NCBI RefSeq assembly: GCF_918797505.1
Contig: NC_092793.1
Coordinates: 1,116,001-1,180,000, forward strand
Length of the DNA stretch: 64,000 bases
Direction: 5' to 3'
DNA from: Bemisia tabaci
Taxonomy: Eukaryota > Arthropoda > Insecta > Hemiptera > Aleyrodidae
Made by a program: the position numbers and the translations under genes. Numbering within the stretch: position 1 is the stretch's first letter; every line of letters begins with the position of its first letter. Below are positions 55,127 through 64,000 of the stretch, in pieces. The notes beneath the pieces are model-generated. The model searched no databases. It saw only the letters and a list, made by a program, of their open reading frames with translations, and was not told where the DNA came from.

Positions 55127-55255
55127 CTAATCACTATCACAACTACTACTACTACTAGAAGAAAACTCCTCCTCATTAATTTCTGGTGGCTTTTCCTCAC
55201 ACAGCTTGAAGTGGTTAATTTGGGCTCTCATTCTTCTTATCAATTCAAACGACAT
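55127..55255 (-). CDS. Small acidic serine-tailed frame
   Basis: 42 residues from ATG 55255. A basic amphipathic start (FELIRRMRAQINHFKL), then acidic (EEKPPEINEEEF), then seven serines and CDSD at the stop. The composition is not random-looking and could be the last exon of a gene, since a TGTAAGCAG acceptor-like sequence lies just upstream. In the right arm (from ATG 60477) one T is missing in the GAGTTTTC stretch, so the serine tail is lost there. Which arm is ancestral cannot be told. Confidence 0.3.
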   Translation of the reverse strand: MSFELIRRMRAQINHFKLCEEKPPEINEEEFSSSSSSSCDSD

Positions 55256-55309
55256 ATGGTGAACTTCCCTTCTGCTTACAGAAGTGAAGCCCAAATATTT
55301 TAAAATAAG

Positions 55310-56075
55310 GAAGTGCTTTTAACCTCACAGCTCTATCCAATATTATAAGGAAGTGTTTTTTACACACGATTGTATTGCTATGAAGAAACCCGTTTCCACA
55401 CCAGCTCAGAGGTAGGGTTATCAGCGCTTTTTTTTTAAAGTGGTCTCCCCAGAAGGCCTATTCCACTGAGAACTGGCGTGCGCGTGATTCTCGTCAATGA
55501 ACTTGAGACGTCCACTAGACGATATTATTTATTTATTTATTTATTTATTTTTTAAATTTTTTTTTATTTTTTATTTTTTTAATTTTTTTTTACGAACTTA
55601 TGACGTTTTGCAGAAAATAATCATTGCGCGAACGGAACGCGAAAAGATTGTCTTTCCTACTGCAGCTATTTCTGACGTCAGAACGTCTTCACTTCATTTT
55701 TTCCACTCATGACCGACCGCACTCCGATTGATACCCGTAAGTTTTCTAAGGAGTCAATACGTCTTCAGGAAGTAAATATTTTAAAATAAGGAAGTGCTTT
55801 TAACCTCACAGCTCTATCCAATTTTATAAGGAAGTGTTTTTTACACACGATTGTATTGCTGTGAAGAAACCCATTTCCACACCACCTTAGAGGTAGGGTT
55901 ATCAGCGCGTTTCTTTAAAAGTGGTGTCCCCAGTAGGCCTATTCTACTAGATGATATTATTAGTTTACATCACAAAAGATCTATGTATGTAACTATCATA
56001 CAACCAATCCTTTGGACAATTTTCCAGAATGAAGTCATTCGACACGTTTTGATATTTTAGAATATTTTCTGAAAA
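55310..56075. repeat. Internal repeats and gene 3' fragment, left arm
   Basis: The block CACTTCCTTATAA...GGATAGAGCTGTGAGG plus AGGTAGGGTTATCAGCGC...AAGTGGT occurs at 55310-55460 and again at 55783-55940. After the second copy, 56000-56071 (minus strand) encodes NILKYQNVSNDFILENCPKD, the last unit of the repeat-protein gene. So the array once held a further gene copy, now reduced to its 3' end. A TTTA microsatellite follows 55525. Confidence 0.75.
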
Positions 56076-57108
56076 AAAAAAAATCCGGAGCTGCTTACCA
56101 TTTAGAGAGTCATTCCTTCCCGTAAGCAAAACTTATACATTGTAAGATAGTAATATCGCATCTTACCCAAGGACACCCACTGCACACCCTTTGATTTCCG
56201 CTTTTTAATTTGTAAGCCCCCCTCTGTCCACAGACAAAACTACTCTCCTGAACTAAACATCCTGAGCCGCACACTGTATGTCCCTCAGTCTACGGCAGGG
56301 TTCACATCCAATAAACAGCTAATGAAACTGTAAATCACACGATATTTAATTACACCTACGAATAAAGACATAAATCACGAACGTACATCAAAGGAAAAAG
56401 CTTAAATACGTCACGCTGAACCTACAAATGACGTCAATTCTATATTTTCATAGGAAAAGAAGGAGCGGTGCTAATTTTTATAGAGACCAAAAGTGTTGTT
56501 TTAGGGGCAAACGGTTGAGGCAAAAGGGCTTAGGAGGTGCTAAAGTACTTTTTTGGATGCAAGGGGCCCTTCTCCCCCCAATTTTGAGTGTTATATAACT
56601 TTTGAGAATCCACAAAATTTTGAAATTGGACCCGTGTGCGCTGACGTCCATCCCGTACACGGGTAAGGTTCTGGAGAAAACTGGATAAAAGTAGCTTGCG
56701 CAGGTAATTTGAATTGTTATCGAAGCAGAAGACTTATAAATGGAGAAAAGACAAGGAAAGGCAAGTAAAGAGCAGGAGGTGGTGGAATTGGAGGAAATTC
56801 GAACGGTAAACAAGGTTAAATAAAACCACGAATCGAACTGAAATTCACTCTTAACCATACGAATACATTATTTTTACATAACGCGAAGCCTTACCTTTTA
56901 CTCTAAAGGAAGTGAACATTTAATATCCTTACCACGAGGATGTGCCATGCTTAGGTACTCCCCCAATAATTCTACTTTGACTGTTAAGGAAGTGTAATTT
57001 TTTAAAATACCACGAGAAAGGTATCACCACAAAAATAGGGCAGCCTGTGCGTTTTTTGAAGTGGTGCCCCCCCCCCCCCCCCCGGAGGCTTCTTCCACTT
57101 CTTAAAAT

Positions 57109-57290
57109 TCATTCGCATCTATTATGAATCAATCGACGAGAAATATCTATTTTCTTGATTTCATCTTTTGAACAATTTTTCAGGAGGAAGTCATTTGATA
57201 CGTTATCACACTTCACAATATTCTCCCAATCCACACAATGCTTGAATTTTTCAATGAACCCCTTGCTCATTTTCTGATAACAAAAACCTT
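57109..57290 (-). pseudogene. Diverged copy of the repeat-protein gene, 3' part
   Basis: The minus strand reads YQKMSKGFIEKFKHCVDWENIVKCDNVSNDFLLKNCSKD, matching the last two units of the gene at 53979-54323 with about 75% identity, then a longer tail (EIKKIDISRRLIHNRCE). Upstream sequence does not match, so it is a fragment or an exon. A C-run and an AAGTGGTGCCCC block next to it (57050-57085) echo the conserved 3' flank of the arm genes. Confidence 0.6.
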
Positions 57291-58499
57291 TTCCCCTTCC
57301 TTTTTCTTTAGACCTCTCTAAAGACGGAAAAGAAATACACACAAAAACAAGTAAAAAAAATTGGCCTCCGGCCAATTTTATCGCGGCGCAAGCGCCGGCA
57401 TGTGGGGGGGGGCTTCGCCCCCATCATGGTGCGAGAATCGCACAACACTTTCTCGCTTTTGCCGGTGCTCCGCGCCTGCATAGACACTTTTACTGGAATA
57501 TTTAGAAAAATACTGCCAATTTTACAAAATCATAAAGTTTGATTGGAATTTTGATCGCAGGATAATAGTTATTAAATTTTTATTCAAACCACTCAACTTT
57601 ATTGTAAATGTCTTCGCGATATGTGATGAATTCATATATTCGGACTCGACTTGTTGATTTTATGAGGCATCTTCAATTAAATATGTAATTGATTAACAAA
57701 GTCTCCTGTCAAAGACGGCGATCCGTAAAAATCTTAGCTTTTCTACGATTCATTAGGATCCATTAGATTCATTGACATCATACTTCAGATACGATTTTAT
57801 ATTATAATCTCTCCTTAAGCACGGTCAAAAGCCATCAAATATCTACTTTAATGGGTAGAATGACTATTCGATGTTTAAATAGTCTTAAAACTAAACGGTT
57901 TTCGCTTTGCATCTCCCAAATTTTAAATTTGGCGGGCGAATCTACCTGCTGGAAGGTTCACCACACGCCCGCCAAGAGCGCCATCTCCTTACCGCGTATC
58001 CCCGTAATTCAAAGCGAAAACAATAGAGAGCGCCATCTCCTTGCTGCTGTCGACAAACGTCAACAAACCTGAGGTTATAACAATTATAACCTCCTTTATT
58101 AACAAGCATTAAATCAGTCATATTTGTGCCGAATTATTATATTATATTTGTGCTTAGTACCTCGTAAAAAGGAACCGCAAAAGATGGAATCTGCCGGGAT
58201 TCTAAATTCATTAACAACAAACATATTAGTTTTTAATAAAGATCTAAGTGTCAGTTCTTGGCGTTAGCTTGATGATTCATAGTACCTATGTACTTAATGT
58301 GAGTACTTACCTAATTAGTTGTCTAATTTTGCTTGGTGTATACCTACGGAGTAATTTTGGAAATAGTATATGATGCATTATATAATGCATTTGAATTCCT
58401 GGGTTTCACCTGACTCAAAGCGTTTGCTGCTATTATCTAGAAGCGTTCGACTCATTTATCAGAGAATTGAGCGTTTCCTATCGGCCCCTCTGCAATTAT

Positions 58500-58990
58500 G
58501 AGATTAGTCCAAGAATCCTTTAGGAATGACTCAGATGGTGCTTTTGAGCCAACTTTCAAAGAATTAAAGGCATTTTTTTCAAAATCTACAGTCCATGAGC
58601 TCTCCGTGTGACCGAAGTGCTCTCCTCGCTATATGACGCGTAACCCTTCAATTTTTAGTTTAGTCCAAAGACCTCATAGGAACTTACATTATTGAACCAG
58701 GTGGTGCTCTTATGCCAACTTTCGAAGAAATGAAAGGCATATTTTTTCAAATTTACAGTCTTTGAAAATGAGTTGTTTGTGTGATGTCGCGGAGCAAAGT
58801 GCCCTACTTTTGGGCCTCGTAATCCCTTGAATTTTGAGTTTAGTCCAAAGATCTTTTAAGAACTTAAATTAATGACCCAGGTGATGTGCTTGATGCCCAC
58901 TTTTAAAGGATTAAAGGCATTTTTCAAAATTTACAGTCCCTCAAAATGAGCTTTCCGTGTGATTTTGCTGAAAATGGACCTTTAACCCAA
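58500..58990. repeat. Degenerate tandem repeat, three units
   Basis: TTTAGTCCAAAGA...TTA.GAACTTA...CCAGGTG.TGCT...AAAGGCATTTTTCAAAATTTACAGTC recurs with starts near 58505, 58661 and 58841. Spacing 156-180 bp. No RNA or protein gene recognised. Confidence 0.75.
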
Positions 58991-59664
58991 TTTGACCCTA
59001 GCCCCCCCAAATTTTAGCATTTTTTTTTAGCAATTTTTTTTTTTTTTTTTTTTTTTTTTAGCAGAACCTTACCCGTGTACGGGATGGACGTCAGCGCACA
59101 CGGGTCCAATTTCAAAATTTTGTGGATTCTCAAAAGTTATATAACACTCAAAATTGGGGGGAGAAGGGCCCCTTGCATCCAAAAAAGTACTTTAGCACCT
59201 CCTAAGCCCTTTTGCCTCAACCGTTTGCCCCTAAAACAACACTTTTGGTCTCTATAAAAATTAGCACCGCTCCTTCTTTTCCTATGAAAATATAGAATTG
59301 ACGTCATTTGTAGGTTCAGCGTGACGTATTTAAGCTTTTTCCTTTGATGTACGTTCGTGATTTATGTCTTTATTCGTAGGTGTAATTAAATATCGTGTGA
59401 TTTACAGTTTCATTAGCTGTTTATTGGATGTGAACCCTGCCGTAGACTGAGGGACATACAGTGTGCGGCTCAGGATGTTTAGTTCAGGAGAGTAGTTTTG
59501 TCTGTGGACAGAGGGGGGCTTACAAATTAAAAAGCGGAAATCAAAGGGTGTGCAGTGGGTGTCCTTGGGTAAGATGCGATATTACTATCTTACAATGTAT
59601 AAGTTTTGCTTACGGGAAGGAATGACTCTCTAAATGGTAAGCAGCTCCGGATTTTTTTTTTTTT

Positions 59665-60440
59665 CAGAAAATATTCTAAAATATCAAAACGTGTCGAATG
59701 ACTTCATTCTGGAAAATTGTCCAAAGGATTGGTTGTATGATAGTTACATACATAGATCTTTTGTGATGTAAACTAATAATATCATCTAGTAGAATAGGCC
59801 TACTGGGGACACCACTTTTAAAAAAACGCGCTGATAACCCTACCTCTAAGGTGGTGTGGAAATGGGTTTCTTCACAGCAATACAATCGTGTGTAAAAAAC
59901 ACTTCCTTATAAAATTGGATAGAGCTGTGAGGTTAAAAGCACTTCCTTATTTTAAAATATTTACTTCCTTAAGACGTATTGACTCCTTAGAAAACTTACG
60001 GGTATCAATCGGAGTGCGGTCGGTCATGAGTGGAAAAAATGAAGTGAAGACGTTCTGACGTCAGAAATTGCTGCAGTAGGAAAGACAATCTTTTCGCGTT
60101 CCGTTCGCGCAATGATTATTTTCTGCAAAACGTCATAAGTTCGTAAAAAAAAATTAAAAAAATAAAAAATAAAAAAAAATTTAAAAAATAAATAAATAAA
60201 TAAATAATATCGTCTAGTGGACGTCTCAAGTTCATTGACGAGAATCACGCGCACGCCAGTTCTCAGTGGAATAGGCCTTCTGGGGATACCACTTTAAAAA
60301 AAACGCGCTGATAACCCTACCTCTAAGCTGGTGTGGAAACGGGTTTCTTCATAGCAATACAATTGTGTGTAAAAAACACTTCCTTATAATATTGGATAGA
60401 GCTGTGAGGTTAAAAGCACTTCCTTATTTTAAAATATTTG
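59665..60440. repeat. Internal repeats and gene 3' fragment, right arm
   Basis: The mirror of 55310-56075. The plus strand at 59667-59741 encodes the last repeat unit (NILKYQNVSNDFILENCPKD). Two AGCGCG...GGTAGGG blocks follow at 59796-59880 and 60266-60360. Confidence 0.75.
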
Positions 60441-60643
60441 GGCTTCACTTCTGTAAGCAGAAGGGAAGTTCACCATATGTCGTTTGAATTGATAAGAAGA
60501 ATGAGAGCCCAAATTAACCACCTCAAGCTGTGTGAGGAAAAGCCACCAGAAATTAATGAGGAGGAGTTTCTTCTAGTAGTAGTAGTAGTTGTGATAGTGA
60601 TTAGATAGGGGGGGGGGGGGGTTAGTAGTGTAGAATTACTTAC

Positions 60644-60744
60644 GGGTATCGGCCGGAGTGCAGGCGGAGTGCGGTCGGAGAACAGCGGAGGAGCACAAGA
60701 AAAATAGAACTGAAAGCAGAGGTATGTAGCTGGCTCTTTTTATA
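60644..60744 (-). promoter_or_regulatory. TATA plus initiator core promoter, right-arm copy
   Basis: Minus strand: TATAAAAA at 60744-60737 and TCAGT at 60713-60709, start at 60711. The donor-like GTAAGT is retained next to CCGATACCC near 60644. Same spacing as in the left arm. Confidence 0.5.
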
Positions 60745-61408
60745 ATATTAAAGTTGATGACGTTTTAAGTGTGCTTGTTTGATTAAAACGTGGAAGTGGG
60801 AAAATGTATTCTTCCTTATTGCTCATTCAATGAAATGAGGAAGAATAAAGTAGACGTGATTCCGTAACATTGAACTTGGCTAACCTAGGCTGACCTCGCG
60901 CTGTGCATTTTGACCGCGCAATTCGCGAGCTTTCCTTCTCTTATCAACTCAAACTAGACGTGATTCCGTAACATTGAACTTGGTATGAGGGGGGCCGTAG
61001 ACTGACCTTCCGCTTTGCAATTCGCGCGAGCTTTTCTCCGCTTATCAACTCGTTGCAGTTGGCGGTGAGTTCCGGAAGTTGCATGCGTCTTCCGTCATTG
61101 ACCTTGTGATGAAACATCTGTTCCTATGCACTTAGCATCCAATGTTTTGCAAGCGTAGGCTGCAGTGTTGTCGCAATAAAAGGAGTACTCTCTTCTGGAT
61201 TTTTTCATTCGCTTCCTGGAGCTCGAAGGATCTTGATCGTTGGTGGAGTGGAAGAAAAAAATGAGTCTTAAATTTCTGAGGAGCTACATCAACTGGAACT
61301 TGCTTTTGCAGGATCCAGTACTGACTTCCAAAGTAGCTAGCTGGTAAATCAGACACCTTGTCATACCAGCTCGTAGAAGAGATTTCATCATACATCGACT
61401 TCGATGAG

Positions 61409-61753
61409 ATGTCCAGTAATCCTAACACTCCGGAAAATATTCTTCATAACCACTCACATCGATTAGATTTCCGGCGTCTGCTTCTAAACAACTGTCATCT
61501 ATCAGTCGACTTTATTCGTTCTCATGGAGTGGCTTTAAATAAATGTTGGGATTTAATTTCATCAAAAATTCTTCTATTTGAGAGAGAAATGGAAGAATTC
61601 AGTTATCTTCTAGATTGGAGAATTGCGTCTCGTTACCAGAAAATGTCAGAAAGATTTATCAAAAAATTCAAACATAAAGTGGATTGGGAAAATATTGTAA
61701 AATATCAAGACGTGTCGAATGACTTTATTCTTGAAAATTGTCCCAAGGATTAG
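61409..61753 (+). CDS. Protein of about 24-residue repeats (right-arm copy)
   Basis: The 114-residue counterpart of 53979-54323, differing by one residue (Phe for Ser in KILLFEREM). It ends DFILENCPKD at TAG 61751-61753. Retention of the frame in both arms, with a single amino-acid change, suggests a recent duplication, selection, or both. The 3' flank (AGTTACATAGATG...GTAATAAAATCATC) is shared with the fragments, which implies the gene once lay in a tandem array. It is the intact reference for the locus because no transposon interrupts its flank. Confidence 0.55.
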   Translation: MSSNPNTPENILHNHSHRLDFRRLLLNNCHLSVDFIRSHGVALNKCWDLISSKILLFEREMEEFSYLLDWRIASRYQKMSERFIKKFKHKVDWENIVKYQDVSNDFILENCPKD

Positions 61754-62009
61754 TTATATGATAGTTACATAGATGTTTCTTTTGTGATGTAAAGTAATAA
61801 AATCATCTAGTGGAATAGGCCTACTGGGGATACCACTTTAAAAAAAACGCGCTGATAACCCTACCTCCATGGTGGTGTGGAAACGGGTTTCTCCATAGCA
61901 ATAGATTGCTCTAGAGTGTTACCACAACGTGTTCTGGGCTACAGTGTTGTCGCAATGTGTTCTGGCGTATTTTTGGGGGGGTCTCTCTTTTTCTAACTAC
62001 TCTTATGGT

Positions 62010-62345
62010 GATTTTTGAGGCATTTTCCCCTATTTTTTGGGGACCTCGAAAACAGATATCTAGAGTGTTCACTCCTCTCTTTGCTCCGCATTTGACGTTT
62101 TGGCCACTAAAGAGCCAAAATCGGCCGCCATCTTGGATTTTGGGCATTGCCGTGGGTCGAGGGGTGTGTATGACTAATTTTTTGGAATCTACGATCCAAA
62201 AAACATGAGAATCGACACATCTTTTGACGTTTTGTGCTGTTTTACCAACATTTCAATTTCAGCCTCCATTTTGGCCGCCATCTTGTTTTTGGGGCCTTGG
62301 CATCAAAATCGGAGAGTCTTGCAAAGATTATCTCATTCTAGGGAG
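62010..62345. repeat. Repeat with GGCCGCCATCTTG words
   Basis: GGCCGCCATCTTGGATTTTGGGC at about 62123-62145 and GGCCGCCATCTTGTTTTTGGGGC near 62273-62295, with TTTTTGGAATCTACGATCC between. Two units of about 150 bp, same family as 34781-35240 and 43300-43784. Confidence 0.65.
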
Positions 62346-62399
62346 CAAAATGTGGAGAATAAACTTGCATAACAAACGTGCAGTCGGGACGTAAGTTTC

Positions 62400-62950
62400 G
62401 CGCACATGCTCCCCTGACTATGCGATAAGTCGCCTTTTCCCGTTATTTTTGAGCATTTCCGGCCGGTTTTCATTTCCGTTTAGATACTTGCCCTATCGAT
62501 GCACGTTAGTAAGTGTTTATTACTCGTAAGTATATCCCTAAAGGTTGAAATAGAGAGAGAAAATTGGAAATTGCAGTTACAATCCATGGAATGCATCGGT
62601 TACGGTGTGAAAAATCGCCTTTTTGCGTCATTTCAATTTTGAGGATTTTTGGTCGGTTTCCGGTTTCCCTCAGGCCGTTAATCGATCGGTAAATGTATGG
62701 AAAGCGTTGATAGTCTGAATTTATACATCTTTGAGGGTAAACTGGTGGAAAATATCGATAATTAATATGCGTTCATTATCGAAATATTTGGATTAACATG
62801 TAAAAAATCGTCTTTTTTTACCAATTTTTGACCTTTTTTGGCCTATTTGAATTTTTTTAGGCCCTTAACCGTTCGATGGCAATTGAAAAAAGTATATCAA
62901 CCAAAAGTATATATCTTAAGCTTGAAGTATAAAAAAATCAAAAATCGGAG
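62400..62950. repeat. Degenerate tandem repeat, period about 185-193 bp
   Basis: AAATCGCCTTTTT...TTTTTGA..ATTT...GGTTT..ATTT...CCGTT..ATCGATGG recurs with CGCCTTTT-like anchors at 62431, 62616 and 62809. Highly diverged. Confidence 0.6.
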
Positions 62951-63590
62951 AGACTGTTTTTTAGATAATTCAGTTTGAACATTGAATGGCGAAAAAATAG
63001 TAAATTTTAAAAAAACCCTAAATTACGGCCATTTAAATAATTTTTAGCTCAATTTCGATGGCATATTCAGAATCTACATGAAACATTAATTTAGAAACAC
63101 TGTTTCAAAGTATGATGGATTTATACAGAGTCTTGCTATGGAGAGTCAAAGAGAGGGAAGTCGAGAAAATGAGAATTGCTAAAACGGGCTTTTTTGAATA
63201 TCGCTAAAATTCACCCCATCTTTGGGGGTCGATATCTCGCGAACGGGGCGTCGGATGGGAAAACCCTTCAAATGAGTTTCTTAGAATGATGTAAAGACCC
63301 CGTATACCAATTTTCACCCAAATCGGAGGGGGTCGGGTTCCGAGCCTGGCACAGTTGACGCAGAATGACCCATAAAGGAAATAATACCGGTAAATTGCCT
63401 ATTTTAGCCCAGAAATATCTGTACATCAACTTTGTTTTCAGCAGCTAAACAGAATTGTTTTCTTTTTGGCTTAAATGACTCGGTAGACTCTCTACATCCA
63501 GAATTAATTTGAAGAGTTTTTGCTTTTGACTCTTCAAAGAATTTTAACTCGTTCAGGCGAACCGTGCCGGGAGAATGTTACGAACAATCA
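62951..63590. other. No gene recognised
   Basis: It contains GACACAGTTGACGCAG-like text (GGCACAGTTGACGCAGAATGACCC at 63347-63370) and GATATCTCGCGAACGGGGCG. No reading frame of note. Confidence 0.45.
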
Positions 63591-64000
63591 ACGAAATCGC
63601 ACGATGTGGCCAGTTTGAAGTTTTAAAAGTGGGGGCATTTAAAAAAGGGGGGCATTTTAAAAAAAGCGGGGTAAATTTTGTTATAAATTTTGTAAAGGAC
63701 TCTAAGAGTGTGCTGCTTCAAAAAATATCAAAGTCATAGCTACATTTTAAAGGTAGAAAAAAGGCACACCGAGCGGGGAGATAGTTACGAAAAATAGGCG
63801 AAATCACACGATGTGGCCAATTTGAGGGAGAAAAGGAGCATTTTAAAAGGGGCGAGGTAAGTTGTGTTATTTTCCTCGTAAAGTACGCTATTAAGTGTGT
63901 TACTTCCAAAAATTTTAAAGCCAAAGCAATATTTTAAAGGGGGGAAAAATTCACGAAATGACGGAAAACCGCAATTTTCCGGAATTTGAAGTTCCCGCTT
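63591..64000. repeat. Tandem repeat, period about 207 bp, two units
   Basis: CACGATGTGGCCAGTTTGA at 63600 and CACGATGTGGCCAATTTGA at 63807. Both are followed by GGGGGCATTTTAAAA-like text, TAAAG.AC and CAAAG.CATAGC.ACATTTTAAAG. The unit is cut by the window end. Confidence 0.75.

Larger units (their letters stand above)
50810..56673. repeat. Large inverted duplication, left arm
   Basis: Together with 59062-62005 this forms an inverse pair with axis near 57867. Without the DD41D insertion (51066-53973) the arm is about 2.95 kb, about 98-99% identical to the right arm by eye. Both ends are sharp: GAGTAGTTAG at the outer edge and GTAAGGTTCTG at the inner edge. It holds three copies of a roughly 90-bp block (AGGTAGGGTTATCAGCGCG...AAGTGGT) and a repeat-protein gene. 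Confidence 0.95.
56674..59061. other. Spacer of the large inverted duplication
   Basis: Single-copy between the arms. It contains a diverged gene copy (57109-57290), a GC-rich inverted word cluster at 57360-57440 (GGCCTCCGGCC, GGCGCAAGCGCC), AT-rich DNA, three degenerate tandem units (58500-58990) and a T-run ending at 59059. A tiny frame at 56740 (27 residues) follows a TATAAA word and is not accepted. Confidence 0.6.
59062..62005. repeat. Large inverted duplication, right arm
   Basis: The intact inverse partner of 50810-56673, about 2.94 kb. It lacks the DD41D transposon and so preserves the empty target site near 61751-61756. A few point changes and homopolymer-length differences separate the arms. 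Confidence 0.95.

Noticed and set aside
50810..62005. Whole inverted duplication as an integrated virus
   Set aside because: Only the helical-repeat gene hints at a viral origin. There are no capsid, polymerase or replication genes and no terminal structure of a known virus.

Overview
This window looks like non-coding, repeat-dominated chromosomal DNA of an arthropod, most likely an insect. The signs are mariner-type elements with TA target duplications, a copia-type LTR element primed by the internal part of initiator tRNA-Met, tRNA- and 5S-derived Pol III repeats, a TATA plus TCAGT core promoter, and many hairpin MITEs. The frequent TAGGTACCTA-like microsatellite and some repeat sequences feel hemipteran, but I cannot prove that. 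I see no confident conserved host gene. Nearly every longer reading frame belongs to a mobile element or to its shadow.

Layout. 1-8.7 kb: an old inverted-repeat element (about 305-8677) was filled by a dispersed repeat, a 1.3-kb palindromic TA-flanked element, and a complete but broken copia element (3995-8658) with two 217-bp LTRs that look identical. 9.6-10.6 kb: an internally deleted DD34D mariner. 12.3-16.3 kb: two long palindromic elements, the second holding a small hAT element with an exact 8-bp duplication and a BED-finger reading frame. 16.3-24.5 kb: a deep nest. A TTAA-flanked hairpin element contains a 5.5-kb CACTG element (itself holding a 1.4-kb element between two 647-bp direct repeats) and a 1.1-kb CCCAAG element. 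25.7-26.3 kb: remains of a cysteine-rich protein. 27-31 kb: hairpin MITEs. 31-34.3 kb: two more long palindromes and a short satellite. 35.5-40.5 kb: three more motif-rich elements, one nested. 40.5-41.8 kb: another palindrome. 43.8-44.5 kb: a GC-rich retroposon with a 15-bp duplication. 46.8-47.7 kb: another motif-rich element. 51.1-54.0 kb: an almost intact mariner-like transposon with 630-bp terminal inverted repeats and DD41D spacing. 50.8-62.0 kb: a large inverted duplication with 2.95-kb arms, carrying copies of a gene made of about 24-residue repeats. 62-64 kb: degenerate tandem repeats.

Two themes tie the window together. First, seven long palindromic elements share TA target sites, CAGGGT ends and subterminal sequence with the DD41D transposon at 51.1-54.0 kb, so that element or a relative is the likely source of their mobility. 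Second, a set of 'motif-palindrome' elements falls into three terminus classes (CACTG-A-run, CCCTGnTAAAAA, CCCAnnTAGC). Each element has its own private palindromic motif repeated near the ends, and most of the long ones carry one internal tRNA-like or 5S-like Pol III module. I regard this second pattern as the best candidate for something undescribed.
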